Of a stretch of DNA of 35,588 nt, positions 17,630 to 26,247 are shown one piece after another. The notes beneath the pieces are model-generated. The model saw only the letters and a program-made list of their open reading frames with translations. It searched no databases and had not been told where the DNA came from. The first letter of the stretch is position 1. Each line of letters begins with the position of its first letter. The position numbers were made by a program, and so were the translations under genes. Origin of the DNA: Prochlorococcus sp. AG-363-O16 (GTDB taxonomy: Bacteria > Cyanobacteriota > Cyanobacteriia > PCC-6307 > Cyanobiaceae); NCBI GenBank assembly GCA_003280095.1, contig QCGA01000015.1, forward strand, positions 1 through 35,588, in the 5' to 3' direction.

Positions 17630-18645
17630 GCAGAAGAAATAATCTAATCAAATATTCCGCAAGCCGTCTAGCACTAGTACCACTAATGCTTTGGATAATA
17701 TCTAGTCTTGTATTCCTACTATTACGAGTAGCACCAGGAGACCCTGTTGACGCAATTCTCGGAAACAGAGCAACAGAAAATGCAAGAGCAGCCTTAAGGG
17801 AAAGACTCGGATTAGACTTGCCTATTTGGAAACAATACTGTCAATATCTCAATGGAATACTTCATGGAAATCTTGGAGAAACACTTATAAATCAAGAGTC
17901 AGTGAGTAAAATCATAGGAAGATCCTTACCAGCAAGTATTGAACTTGGGGTGTGTGCTCTTTTAATAGCTTTATTAATTGGAGGATTAGTTGGATTCTCT
18001 AGTATTGCTCGTCCACAAAGCAAACTTGATTTAAGTGCAAGAGTATATGGAATAGCAACTTACGCACTGCCTCCATTTTGGGCGGCAATGCTTATTCAAC
18101 TCGTCTTTGCTGTTTCACTAGGCTGGCTACCAGTAGGAGGACGATTTCCTCCAAGTTTGCCCCCTCCCTCTGGAAGCGGTTTTCTAATTCTTGATAGCAT
18201 TCTAAATATGAATTGGATTGCACTTCAAGCTGCAATTATTCATTTAATACTTCCAGCCAGCACATTAGGAATTCTTTTAAGTGGAATTTTCAGTCGATCG
18301 TTAAGAATCAACCTTGAGCGATCACTAGAAGCAGACCATATAGAAGCAGCAAGAAGTCGAGGCCTACCCGAACGTCAAGTAATACTTAAACATGCACTAC
18401 CTAATGCATTACTGCCAGTATTAACAATTGCAGGAATAACAGTTGCATCTCTCATCGGAGGGGCCTTATTGATTGAGATAACATTTTCCTGGCCAGGCCT
18501 TGCAATGAGACTTCAAGAAGCCATAGGTCAAAGAGACTATCCATTAGTTCAAGGGATAGTTGTTGTTGTATCTACTCTTGTAGTTTTGGTAACTATTGCT
18601 GTTGATCTTATTGTCGCTGCAATTGACCCAAGAGTTCGCTATTGA
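17626..18645 (+). CDS. ABC transporter permease, DppB/NikB type
   Basis: A 339-aa inner-membrane permease with six expected helices. The first is near residues 10-33, followed by the family's RVAPGDPVDAILG loop. The EAA motif, EAARSRGLPERQVILKHALPNALLPV-type stretch (about residues 240-265), binds the ATPase. It is coupled to the binding protein (ATGA overlap) but no second permease or ATPase follows. Instead a convergent gene overlaps its last 7 nt. The transporter must recruit its partner permease and ATPases from elsewhere or be non-functional. Confidence 0.9.
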   Translation: MSRRNNLIKYSASRLALVPLMLWIISSLVFLLLRVAPGDPVDAILGNRATENARAALRERLGLDLPIWKQYCQYLNGILHGNLGETLINQESVSKIIGRSLPASIELGVCALLIALLIGGLVGFSSIARPQSKLDLSARVYGIATYALPPFWAAMLIQLVFAVSLGWLPVGGRFPPSLPPPSGSGFLILDSILNMNWIALQAAIIHLILPASTLGILLSGIFSRSLRINLERSLEADHIEAARSRGLPERQVILKHALPNALLPVLTIAGITVASLIGGALLIEITFSWPGLAMRLQEAIGQRDYPLVQGIVVVVSTLVVLVTIAVDLIVAAIDPRVRY

Positions 18646-20243
18646 TCCTGCAAAATCTTCTCTACAGTTGAGCGGTTTAGGCGATGCAATCTCAGTCCAT
18701 TTCTTTCCATATGCTTAGAACTATTCTGTACTACTCCTTGTTCAATTTGCTCTAGAAACTTGATAATTTCTGATGCAATTATTCTTTGAACTTGTTGAGG
18801 TTGAACTCCAACAAGCTCTTCACCAAGTTGAAACAAATCATCTTCATCTGTTATATCCTGATTGATATCATTTTCTAGTCCGATTGCTGAGAAGTGACTT
18901 CCCCCTTCAACTAAAACAAGACGGCTAAGAGGATGATCAGGAGTAGACAGAAATAAACCTAATTGCTCACTTAATGGTGGAGTAATTAGGTCCAAGGTTC
19001 CCCCTACAAACAACACAGGAAATCTATTCGGGGTTTCCCATTTTGTTGGCCAAAGCAAACTACCAAAACTATTTAATGCAACTATTGCTTCCAAATTCTG
19101 AATTCTTGGCAAATTAGGTAAATTAACGTCCGCAAGTTGACACTGCAACAACTGCGAAAGGTTTGTCAAAGAGAGATCATCTAAAGCTTTAATACAACGC
19201 TTCTCAAGGCCTAGCTGTGGTGAACTTCCTGAGGCAAGCAAAGCAGTTAAGGCACCAAGTGAATGACCAATAAAAACTGGCTTGGAATTTGAAAAATTAA
19301 ATCTTCCCTGATCAAAGGCATCTAGAACTGCCTGAAGATCTAATAAGCGATCAGGCAATACTTCCGCTCCTGGAACAGCACTACGCCCCTCAAGTAATTC
19401 CTTGACTGCTCTAGCTCCACTACCTGGATGTTCCAAAACGACAACCGGCCAACCCAAATGAGCAAGGCGTTCAGAAAGCCAACTGAAATGCTCTTGACTA
19501 CTTCCAAGTCCAGGCATTAGAAAAATCAAATTCCTTCTTCTTTCTTCACCGATTAATAAAGGCTGCCAAAATTCAATTTCCAGAGGATTTGATCTGTGAG
19601 CCACTCTCAAGGTAATAATTTCTGGTTCCACAATTGATTTTGAATCGTCTCTTTCTCTTGAGATTGATTTGGTTGAGCTTGTCGGCCAACCAGAAAGTAT
19701 TGATAGAAGCTTCTGTTGTTGTAAGAGTTGAAAGCGCCACCGGGTAGCCAGTTGAAGTAAGCCGTCCAGATCTAGCTGAATTCGTTTAACAGGAAGAGCT
19801 TCCAACAGATCCAAAGTAGTTAATTGAGGTTGACTCTCAAGCAACCATTCCATGGTGTTGAAGACTGTTGCTCCGCTCATGTCTTCATCAACTCGAATAA
19901 GGTCACTTAATTCGTCAAGCAATTGACGACCAGCCCAACTACGAAGCATCTGACGGGCCATACTTCTATCTTTAAGCAATGGAGCATGGAGGAGTCTGAC
20001 TAAATCGGCCCGACTCTCAGAATCAAGAAGGTCTAACCATTCATTAAGCTCACTAGAAAAATCCTTCTTAGAACGACCCAAATCAGAAAGTTCTTTAATG
20101 GATATAGGTATCAACATCCCATCAAGCTGAACTTCTAATTGGTCAGCAGCCTTTACCAGAGAACAAGCTTCTAAAACCCCAAGCATCAAAGTGCACGAAA
20201 TTCCAATCAAAAGCTTTCTTAAAATTGAGAATCTTAAAAACAA
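18639..20243 (-). CDS. Secreted alpha/beta hydrolase, DUF1400-like
   Basis: A protein of about 534 aa from the chosen TTG start. The signal peptide (residues 1-33, RKLLIGISCTLMLGVL, cleaved near KAA-D) is followed by a helical N-terminal domain (about 40-190) like the cyanobacterial DUF1400 module. A linker and an alpha/beta hydrolase domain complete it, with the nucleophile elbow GHSLG (Ser328), Asp418 (GGTLDLITPP) and His450 (EGGSHFS). A lipase/esterase/PAF-acetylhydrolase-like activity in the periplasm is inferred; the substrate is unknown. The frame stays open upstream to 20354, but that would extend deep into the divergent MFS gene and lose the signal peptide. It overlaps the permease stop by 7 nt. 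Confidence 0.82.
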   Translation of the reverse strand: MFLRFSILRKLLIGISCTLMLGVLEACSLVKAADQLEVQLDGMLIPISIKELSDLGRSKKDFSSELNEWLDLLDSESRADLVRLLHAPLLKDRSMARQMLRSWAGRQLLDELSDLIRVDEDMSGATVFNTMEWLLESQPQLTTLDLLEALPVKRIQLDLDGLLQLATRWRFQLLQQQKLLSILSGWPTSSTKSISRERDDSKSIVEPEIITLRVAHRSNPLEIEFWQPLLIGEERRRNLIFLMPGLGSSQEHFSWLSERLAHLGWPVVVLEHPGSGARAVKELLEGRSAVPGAEVLPDRLLDLQAVLDAFDQGRFNFSNSKPVFIGHSLGALTALLASGSSPQLGLEKRCIKALDDLSLTNLSQLLQCQLADVNLPNLPRIQNLEAIVALNSFGSLLWPTKWETPNRFPVLFVGGTLDLITPPLSEQLGLFLSTPDHPLSRLVLVEGGSHFSAIGLENDINQDITDEDDLFQLGEELVGVQPQQVQRIIASEIIKFLEQIEQGVVQNSSKHMERNGLRLHRLNRSTVEKILQDQ

Positions 20244-21469
20244 TCCCAAATCCCCACCAATGGTGGGGCCAGTTTCCTCCAAAACTAAGGCTAACCAGCC
20301 AAATTCGTCTATTGACTTCATTTGGAACAGGCGCAACTCTCTACATAACTCCATTAATTTTCAATGGCATAGGGTTTTCAGCAACTCAAATAGGCACAGG
20401 GATCTCAGCCGCTGCATTGGCAGGAACAATTGCACGATTAACTTGTGGAACACTGTTAGATAAAGGATCCTCCTATATCTCACCAATCCGTTTCACAGCG
20501 GTAATTTCGCTATTTGCCGATTTCTTCCTATTGCGCGCTACACATTTCAACTCATATCTTCATGGTCAAATCCTTTTAGGCATTGCAACCGGTCTTTACT
20601 GGCCAGCTATAGAGCTAGCGGTTCCGGCAAGTTCAAAAGATTTCCCTTCAAGCATTGGTTTTGCTCTAGCCAGAAGTGCCGACGCATTGGGTATTGGCTT
20701 TGGAGCTTTAACAGGAACCCTCTTAACATCAATTCAGAGAATAAGGTCTGTATATTTAGTAGATATAATTTGTATGGTATTGCTGCTAACTATCTTATCC
20801 AAAGTAAAATTTAATAGACAAAGTGAAGAATTCAATAAGAAAAATTATAATACATACAAAGAATCTATCATTGCGAACTCGTCACACTATAGGACAAGTG
20901 GTATTTGGCCTATAGTACTAGTGACTATTGTTTCAACACTAACAATTGCACTTTTTCAAAGTGCAATGCCCTTAGATCTCGTTAGGGGTGGGGTTGAGAG
21001 AATTTCTCTAAGTGAAACAACTATAAGCGGGATAATCACTATACAGTTAATGTTATTAATAATATTCCAATGGCCTATTGGTAGATGGCTTGCCGAAAAA
21101 AATCCCAGATTCGGACTAAAGTTTTGTCTCTGTGCTTTTAGTATTGCTTGCCTAGTTCTGGGAATATCATCTTTTTTCAGAAATGGAATAATATTGATTT
21201 CTATCGCACAAGTACCAATATCATTAGCAATAGCAGCTTTTCTCCCTAGTGCAACTGAAATCATAATTAAAAAATCACCTTATCAAGTAAGGGGTATGGC
21301 TATGGCTTTCTTCTCACAGAGTTTTGCAATAACTTCATTATTAGCTCCACTGTTGGCTGGTCTAATATTAGATAGAACAGGTACTGCTGTTCTAATTTGG
21401 TTAATAACTAGTGGAATATGCTTGGCTTCGATACCAGTTATAAGGAAATTAGATTATCTAACTATTTAA
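20225..21469 (+). CDS. Major facilitator superfamily transporter
   Basis: A 414-aa protein with about 12 hydrophobic helices and the loop 2-3 region RLTCGTLLDKGS, resembling the MFS A-motif. A second half of similar layout carries RWLAEKNPRFGLKFCL. Substrate unknown; the overall look is drug/sugar-efflux type. The only plausible start before the conserved QWWGQFPPKLR region is TTG 20225, which makes its 5' end overlap that of the divergent hydrolase by 19 nt. Confidence 0.85.
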   Translation: MRILKTIPNPHQWWGQFPPKLRLTSQIRLLTSFGTGATLYITPLIFNGIGFSATQIGTGISAAALAGTIARLTCGTLLDKGSSYISPIRFTAVISLFADFFLLRATHFNSYLHGQILLGIATGLYWPAIELAVPASSKDFPSSIGFALARSADALGIGFGALTGTLLTSIQRIRSVYLVDIICMVLLLTILSKVKFNRQSEEFNKKNYNTYKESIIANSSHYRTSGIWPIVLVTIVSTLTIALFQSAMPLDLVRGGVERISLSETTISGIITIQLMLLIIFQWPIGRWLAEKNPRFGLKFCLCAFSIACLVLGISSFFRNGIILISIAQVPISLAIAAFLPSATEIIIKKSPYQVRGMAMAFFSQSFAITSLLAPLLAGLILDRTGTAVLIWLITSGICLASIPVIRKLDYLTI

Positions 21470-21504
21470 GAATAGGAATCAAGCAAATATTTTTAAAATA
21501 AAGG

Positions 21505-21855
21505 TTAGGTTCTCTCTAACTCCATAAGGCGCCTTTCTCTCAGGCACAAGAATAAAGGGGCTGCAAATGCAAAAGCGACTACAAACGTACTCAAAATAAC
21601 AAGCAACATATTTTTAATTTGAAGACGTCTACCTTCTACTATCATCCAAATAAATATAGCAGTTGAGCCAACCAACAAATCTCTAGAAAGAGACTGAGCT
21701 GCCGCATTTATGTTTGCCAGTTGCAAAAACAATCTCACATCAAATCCTGGCCCATATTGGCTCATAAATTCTATATTCGAAATCATAGTCAAAACACCCC
21801 CTGTGATGGCAAGAAGGAGATAAAACCAAGACAATAGTTTTTTAGAGTAGTCCAT
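21505..21855 (-). CDS. DUF2834 membrane protein
   Basis: A 116-aa protein with three hydrophobic helices (about 8-30, 57-75, 82-103) and the family-like segments FDVRLFLQLANINAAAQSLS and IWMIVEGRRLQIKN, ending in a charged tail (LRERRLMELE). This matches DUF2834, a family of unknown function common in cyanobacteria. ATG start. Convergent with the MFS gene (35-nt gap) and 26 nt downstream of the ArsM-like gene. Confidence 0.75.
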   Translation of the reverse strand: MDYSKKLLSWFYLLLAITGGVLTMISNIEFMSQYGPGFDVRLFLQLANINAAAQSLSRDLLVGSTAIFIWMIVEGRRLQIKNMLLVILSTFVVAFAFAAPLFLCLRERRLMELERT

Positions 21856-21881
21856 TCTAGGGTCGAGAATTAATATTAAAT

Positions 21882-22667
21882 CTAAACTAATTCGGCTAAA
21901 AGTGTTACAGACCTAAATTCTATTTTATCTACAACCTTCCATGGTGCCTCCGACCTATCTACATATCTGACATTAGCAAAACCTAATTTAACAAAAGCAT
22001 CAAGGAAAGAGTCTTCAAGCCAGGCTCCACTAATACAACCACTCCAAAGACTTGGATCCTTTTGCAAGGCTATTGGTACTGGTTTATTGCTTACTATGTC
22101 ACTGATAGCAACTCTTCCTGATGGTTTTAAAACTCTGCGAATATTCCTAAGCAAAGAATCTCTATCCTTATAATTCACAAGATTAAGGACACAATTACTT
22201 AAGACTAAATCAACTGATGAACTACCTACTAATGGCTGACCATCTGGACAGAGTTCATTGATATTCTCAATAGAAGACTCAATAAAAGAGACATTTGAAA
22301 ACCCGACTTTGTTTGCAAAAACAGAATTTGCTTTTCTAGCTAGGTTAAGCATCTCAGGATTACGGTCAACACCAATAACAAACCCATGAGGACCTACAAT
22401 CTGGGAACAAATAAAAGCATTCTTTCCACTACCACTTCCCAAATCTAAAACAATGTCACCTTCCTGAGCCCAACGAGTAGGGTTTCCACAGCCATAATCC
22501 CTTTTGATTACTTCATCCGGAATAGCATCCAACAAATTCGGGTCAAATCCAACAGGCGTACAAAGACAAAGTTCTTGATTCTTGGCTGCGGAAGAATACC
22601 TCTCGTCTACAGCATGGGTCTGATCCAATTCGCAACATCCATTGTTAGAATCTAAAGAATTGCGCAT
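21882..22667 (-). CDS. ArsM-like SAM-dependent methyltransferase
   Basis: A 261-aa class I methyltransferase with SAM motif LDLGSGSGKN and motif II-like VIGVDRNPEML. Cysteines sit where arsenite methyltransferases use them: LSNCVLNLV after the SAM domain and SGCISGAW further on, plus CLCTPVGFDP and DYGCGNP upstream. ArsM methylates As(III) to volatile or less toxic species. The segment RYSSAA...CLCTPVGFDP is typical of the cyanobacterial relatives. An N-terminal CCELDQ pair is also present. I use ATG 22667 in place of the TTG one codon earlier. No arsR or arsenite pump is adjacent, so arsenic specificity remains an inference. Confidence 0.75.
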   Translation of the reverse strand: MRNSLDSNNGCCELDQTHAVDERYSSAAKNQELCLCTPVGFDPNLLDAIPDEVIKRDYGCGNPTRWAQEGDIVLDLGSGSGKNAFICSQIVGPHGFVIGVDRNPEMLNLARKANSVFANKVGFSNVSFIESSIENINELCPDGQPLVGSSSVDLVLSNCVLNLVNYKDRDSLLRNIRRVLKPSGRVAISDIVSNKPVPIALQKDPSLWSGCISGAWLEDSFLDAFVKLGFANVRYVDRSEAPWKVVDKIEFRSVTLLAELV

Positions 22668-22873
22668 CAATTAAATATAAAGGAATAACAGCCTCTATGT
22701 TTTAACAAAAATGTTGTTATTAAAGGAATTATTTGAAATAATTGTATATAAATCACATATCAAACAAACAAACAAACAGCATTGAGATAAATTGAAAATA
22801 TATATCAAATTGATAAAGAAGTTTGGACAATGACGGAGTTTAATGTAAGTATAGTAAGATAGACATTACAGAA
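22668..22873. repeat. AT-rich gap with a short (CAAA)n tract
   Basis: About 200 bp of very AT-rich sequence without a gene, between the ArsM-like gene and a tiny ORF. It contains a four-unit CAAA microsatellite at 22761-22777 and TATA-rich stretches that could serve as promoters in either direction. No hairpin terminator or RNA gene is evident. Confidence 0.5.
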
Positions 22874-22966
22874 ATGGAAGGATCAGAAAACAACTTGATG
22901 ATTTTTGCACTACTAATGAGTGCGGCTCCTATTATTATCCTAATATATCTAAATTCTAAAAAATAA
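22874..22966 (+). CDS. Candidate 30-aa single-helix membrane protein
   Basis: ATG-to-TAA frame of 30 codons giving MEGSENNL, a 19-residue hydrophobic helix (MIFALLMSAAPIIILIYL) and NSKK. The charge layout (acidic N-terminus, basic C-terminus) and size resemble low-molecular-weight photosystem or cytochrome subunits. I cannot match it to PsbM, Psb30, PsaM or PetN by sequence. No strong ribosome-binding site is visible. Isolated in an otherwise empty gap; it may be a chance ORF. Confidence 0.4.
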   Translation: MEGSENNLMIFALLMSAAPIIILIYLNSKK

Positions 22967-23015
22967 TAATATAAATCATCTCAATTTAAACCTTTTCCAT
23001 CGAATATTTTAGCAC

Positions 23016-23282
23016 TTAATGAAATTGATTAGATTCTCTAACCTTACTTAACTGCTTATATTCTTTCCTGATTTTAGTTATGAGGCTTTCTCTCCTTTTA
23101 TGAACTTTTCTCTTATAAGCCCGATCAGATTTCTCTCTTTCATCTGGGCTCATCATCATCCACTCCTCAATGCCAACTTTTACCGGAGGTTTGAATGACT
23201 TTTTGTTCCTTAATAGAAATAAAGCACAAGACAATAGAACCCCTATTACAAAGCTTAAAGCAATAGCTACTAAATTAGTCAT
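23016..23282 (-). CDS. Small hypothetical protein with one N-terminal membrane helix
   Basis: An 88-aa protein. Residues 1-25 form a hydrophobic anchor (NLVAIALSFVIGVLLSCALFL). The remainder is soluble and strongly basic, with EEWMMMSPDEREKSDRAYK and a long charged helix KRKVHKRRESLITKIRKEYK. The topology suggests a cytoplasmic charged tail at the membrane. ATG start. Function unknown. No related neighbour. Confidence 0.6.
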   Translation of the reverse strand: MTNLVAIALSFVIGVLLSCALFLLRNKKSFKPPVKVGIEEWMMMSPDEREKSDRAYKRKVHKRRESLITKIRKEYKQLSKVRESNQFH

Positions 23283-23421
23283 ATGTTATTCAAAAGCTCC
23301 AGTGATTGGATAATAAATACATTACTATAGTTGCTTTGAATTTAAACATCATTAATATTATAGCCAAAGTCTATATCTTTCTTAAATTCGTAAATATATG
23401 ATTCAAAAAAACATTAAAATT

Positions 23422-23604
23422 CTACCTTCGTCGTTTAACCTTAAATCGGCGGCCACCTGGAATCTCATATATTTCTTCTACTATCCTACCACGGTCTACA
23501 ACAAAAGAAGTAAGCCGAGAATTCCCTGGTTTAATCCTCCTAATTCTTGAGATTGACCAAAAAATTAGAATTGCTACACCAGCCAATAAGTAAAAAACTT
23601 CCAA
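23422..23604 (-). CDS. Small hypothetical protein with one membrane helix and basic tail
   Basis: A 60-aa protein: membrane helix at residues 3-18 (VFYLLAGVAILIFWSI), a basic stretch (RIRRIKPGN), then a short domain with VDRGRIVEEIYEIPGGRRF and a KVKRRR end. TTG start. Function unknown; codon use and the well-formed C-terminal domain argue for a real gene. Confidence 0.55.
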   Translation of the reverse strand: MEVFYLLAGVAILIFWSISRIRRIKPGNSRLTSFVVDRGRIVEEIYEIPGGRRFKVKRRR

Positions 23605-23772
23605 ACTCCTGGGAACTCTAATAAGATTATAAACCTAGCATCCAATTTGTTTGCTAAAGTGTTTTTGGTTTCTAAACTCAGATCCAAAGTTCTGATTTCA
23701 AGCCGAACTAGCTAAATCTCATAAACATCTCATAATAAGAGAAAGAGGTTACTACCAATCCCAGAACTACAT

Positions 23773-25530
23773 ATGAGATACAGTGAACATAGCATTGAAT
23801 ATATCGATGTTCTTGTAATTGGAAGTGGTGGAGCTGGCCTAAGGTCAGCGATAGAAGCTAAGACGTCAGGAGTATCAGTAAAAATCTTAGGGAAAAGACC
23901 TAAAGAAGATTCTCATACTGTATTAGCTGCAGGTGGAATAAATGCTGCATTCGGGAATTTAGACAAGGAGGATTGTTGGCAACAACATTTTGCTGATACT
24001 TATATAGAAGGCTATGGAATAGGTGACCATAAGGCCATTGAAATAATGGCAAAGGAATCAATGAATATAGTAATTGAGATAGATAAATGGGGAGCTAATC
24101 TTGCTAAAATAAATAATCGAGATTTTGACCAAAGATTCTTCGGAGCTCATACATACAGGAGAACTTGTTATTCCGGAGATTTTACAGGAAAGTCAATAAT
24201 CAAAGCTTTGCTAAAAAGATCTCAAGAGCTCTCTATACCTATAAATGACTATGAATACGTAACAGATTTATTGACAAAGGATAGCAAATGCTTTGGTGCA
24301 ATGTCATTGAACATAAAAAGTGGAGAAAGAACTGCTCATATAGCAAAATCTGTTATTCTTGCAACTGGTGGCCATACACGCATTTGGAAAAGAAGTTCTT
24401 CAAGAAGGCATGAAAATAACGGAGATGGTTTCTATCTTGGTCTTAAAGCTGGCTGTAGCCTAATAAATATGGAAATGGTTCAGTTTCATCCGACTGGAAT
24501 GATTTTTCCTGATGACATTGCAGGTACATTAGTCACAGAAGCGGTTAGAGGAGAGGGAGGAATACTTAGAAATAGTAAAGGAGAAAGGTTTATGAAAAAA
24601 TATGATAGTAAGCGAATGGAATTATCAACTAGAGATCGGGTGACAATAGCTAATTATACCGAAATAATCGAAGGTAGAGGAACTGAAAGAGGTGGTGTCT
24701 ATCTTGATATAAGTCACAAGGATAAGGCATTTATTCTTGAAAAGATTCCAAGTATTCATCGACAATTTGTTGAATTTCAAATGCTAGATATATCTGAGAA
24801 GCCAATGGAAGTTGCACCAACTGCTCATTATTCTATGGGAGGTTTAGTTGTTTCACCTGAAGAACATTTCACTGGTATTGAAGGACTATATGCAGCAGGA
24901 GAAGTAGTTGGTGGCTTACACGGAGCAAATCGTCTAGGTGGAAACTCTCTAGCTGAAATTCTAATATTTGGGAAGCGCGCAGGTAAGTTCGCTGCCAAAC
25001 ATGCGAAAAACATTAAATATCAAGATCCCAACAAAAACGTGATTAATTCTGCCCATGGAAGAATCAATTCTAGGATCAAATCTGGCAAAGATAATGGTTT
25101 AGATTTAACGAATGAATTAGGTGATCTAATGTGGAGACATTGTGGAGTAATTAGAAACGATCAAAGTCTCAAATTAGGCTTAGAAAAGCTTCGAGATATA
25201 AAGATAAGGATTGAAAAGTTAAATGTTCAAATAGATTCTGGGAATTATGAAGATCTTATAATAGCTTTAAACCTAGAAGCAGAAACAATCTCAGCTGAAG
25301 CAACATTACTTTCAGCTCTCGAACGAAAAGAAAGTAGGGGTGCACATCAAAGGAAAGACTACCCCAAAAGAGAAGAATCAGAGAGATTGAATTACTATAT
25401 TAAATTATCGAATATAGGTGAATTAGATATAAGTAAAAAATCCATTAAAAATATAGATAATCAGCTTCTAAGAGACTACATTAATAAAACAGAAAAGATA
25501 ACTACTTTTGAAGGTAAACTTTTAGAGTAA
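23773..25530 (+). CDS. sdhA: Succinate dehydrogenase/fumarate reductase flavoprotein subunit
   Basis: A 585-aa FAD enzyme of the SdhA/FrdA/NadB family. It has GSGGAG (17-22) and the SHTVLAAGG segment, where His48 occupies the site of covalent 8-alpha-FAD attachment. QFHPTG, VTEAVRGEGG, the active-site arginine in TRDRV, PTAHYSMGG and GANRLGGNSLAE complete the dicarboxylate site. Covalent-flavin His and overall length favour SdhA over L-aspartate oxidase. No iron-sulfur (SdhB) or membrane subunit lies beside it; the next gene is convergent, 17 nt away. ATG start with a purine-rich AAGAGG upstream. Confidence 0.88.
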   Translation: MRYSEHSIEYIDVLVIGSGGAGLRSAIEAKTSGVSVKILGKRPKEDSHTVLAAGGINAAFGNLDKEDCWQQHFADTYIEGYGIGDHKAIEIMAKESMNIVIEIDKWGANLAKINNRDFDQRFFGAHTYRRTCYSGDFTGKSIIKALLKRSQELSIPINDYEYVTDLLTKDSKCFGAMSLNIKSGERTAHIAKSVILATGGHTRIWKRSSSRRHENNGDGFYLGLKAGCSLINMEMVQFHPTGMIFPDDIAGTLVTEAVRGEGGILRNSKGERFMKKYDSKRMELSTRDRVTIANYTEIIEGRGTERGGVYLDISHKDKAFILEKIPSIHRQFVEFQMLDISEKPMEVAPTAHYSMGGLVVSPEEHFTGIEGLYAAGEVVGGLHGANRLGGNSLAEILIFGKRAGKFAAKHAKNIKYQDPNKNVINSAHGRINSRIKSGKDNGLDLTNELGDLMWRHCGVIRNDQSLKLGLEKLRDIKIRIEKLNVQIDSGNYEDLIIALNLEAETISAEATLLSALERKESRGAHQRKDYPKREESERLNYYIKLSNIGELDISKKSIKNIDNQLLRDYINKTEKITTFEGKLLE

Positions 25531-25547
25531 ATAAGATAGCATTACCA

Positions 25548-26102
25548 TCAAGATCCAGGGATTGGTGGTTTATAAACACCAGTGCCTTCATCCCTGCATT
25601 CCAAACTATCCCTCGTAGAAATACCTGTTGTTGGATTTACACCTTGAGCATCCTTACAAAGCCTAGTTTGATCATCACTATCTAAAACAGCAAAGGTAAA
25701 GTCTGCACCCTCTATAGTTGCTCCTGCGAAACTACTTCCCGAAGCAATCATATTTACAAGAATTGAATTTCTTAGATCTGTTTTTTGAAAATTCACCCTA
25801 TCAGCAAGGGTATCCGTGAGATTAATTCCATTAAGGTTGGCTCCTTTGAGGTCTGCAAGTGTCAAGACTGTTCCATGAAGATCAACATTACTGAAATCAG
25901 CATCCCTGGCTACTGCTCCTGCAATTGAAGACTTATGTAAGTCTTGTCCATGAAAGTCGCCACCTGTTATATCAGAACGAACATAATTTGGAACTTCTTC
26001 CCCTTCTTGGAGGACAGCCTTGACAGGTGTTGCCATTAAGCAGATGAAAGCTAATGCTGTGAGTCCTAGTAGGAACCGACGGATAATTTGATATGTCATC
26101 AT
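25548..26102 (-). CDS. Secreted (thylakoid-lumen type) pentapeptide-repeat protein
   Basis: A 184-aa protein with signal peptide (residues 1-29, RRFLLGLTALAFICLMATPVKA). About 15 A(D/N)LxX pentapeptides follow (for example GGDFHGQDLHKSS, ADFSNVDLHGTVL, ADLKGANLNGINL). A C-terminal tail carries two cysteines (RLCKDAQG...SLEC) that could form a disulfide. The repeats fold as a right-handed quadrilateral beta-helix. Several cyanobacterial relatives are lumenal; their function is unknown. Two adjacent ATGs (26102, 26099) can start it. Confidence 0.88.
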   Translation of the reverse strand: MMTYQIIRRFLLGLTALAFICLMATPVKAVLQEGEEVPNYVRSDITGGDFHGQDLHKSSIAGAVARDADFSNVDLHGTVLTLADLKGANLNGINLTDTLADRVNFQKTDLRNSILVNMIASGSSFAGATIEGADFTFAVLDSDDQTRLCKDAQGVNPTTGISTRDSLECRDEGTGVYKPPIPGS

Positions 26103-26247
26103 GAGTTGAATGCAGAAAACGATTCTTTGCCTTGATCTTCTGAATTAAGGAAGGGAATCCTTATAGATCAATAAGACTATGTATCGGAAAAGTCAAGTCT
26201 TCACTAAGTTTACTAGCATTGGATAGGCATTTTAAGTTGGGAGCTTG

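Noticed and set aside
22761-22777. CAAA tandem repeat as a CRISPR or phase-variable tract
   Set aside because: Only four short units in a non-coding gap, with no spacers or adjacent start codon.
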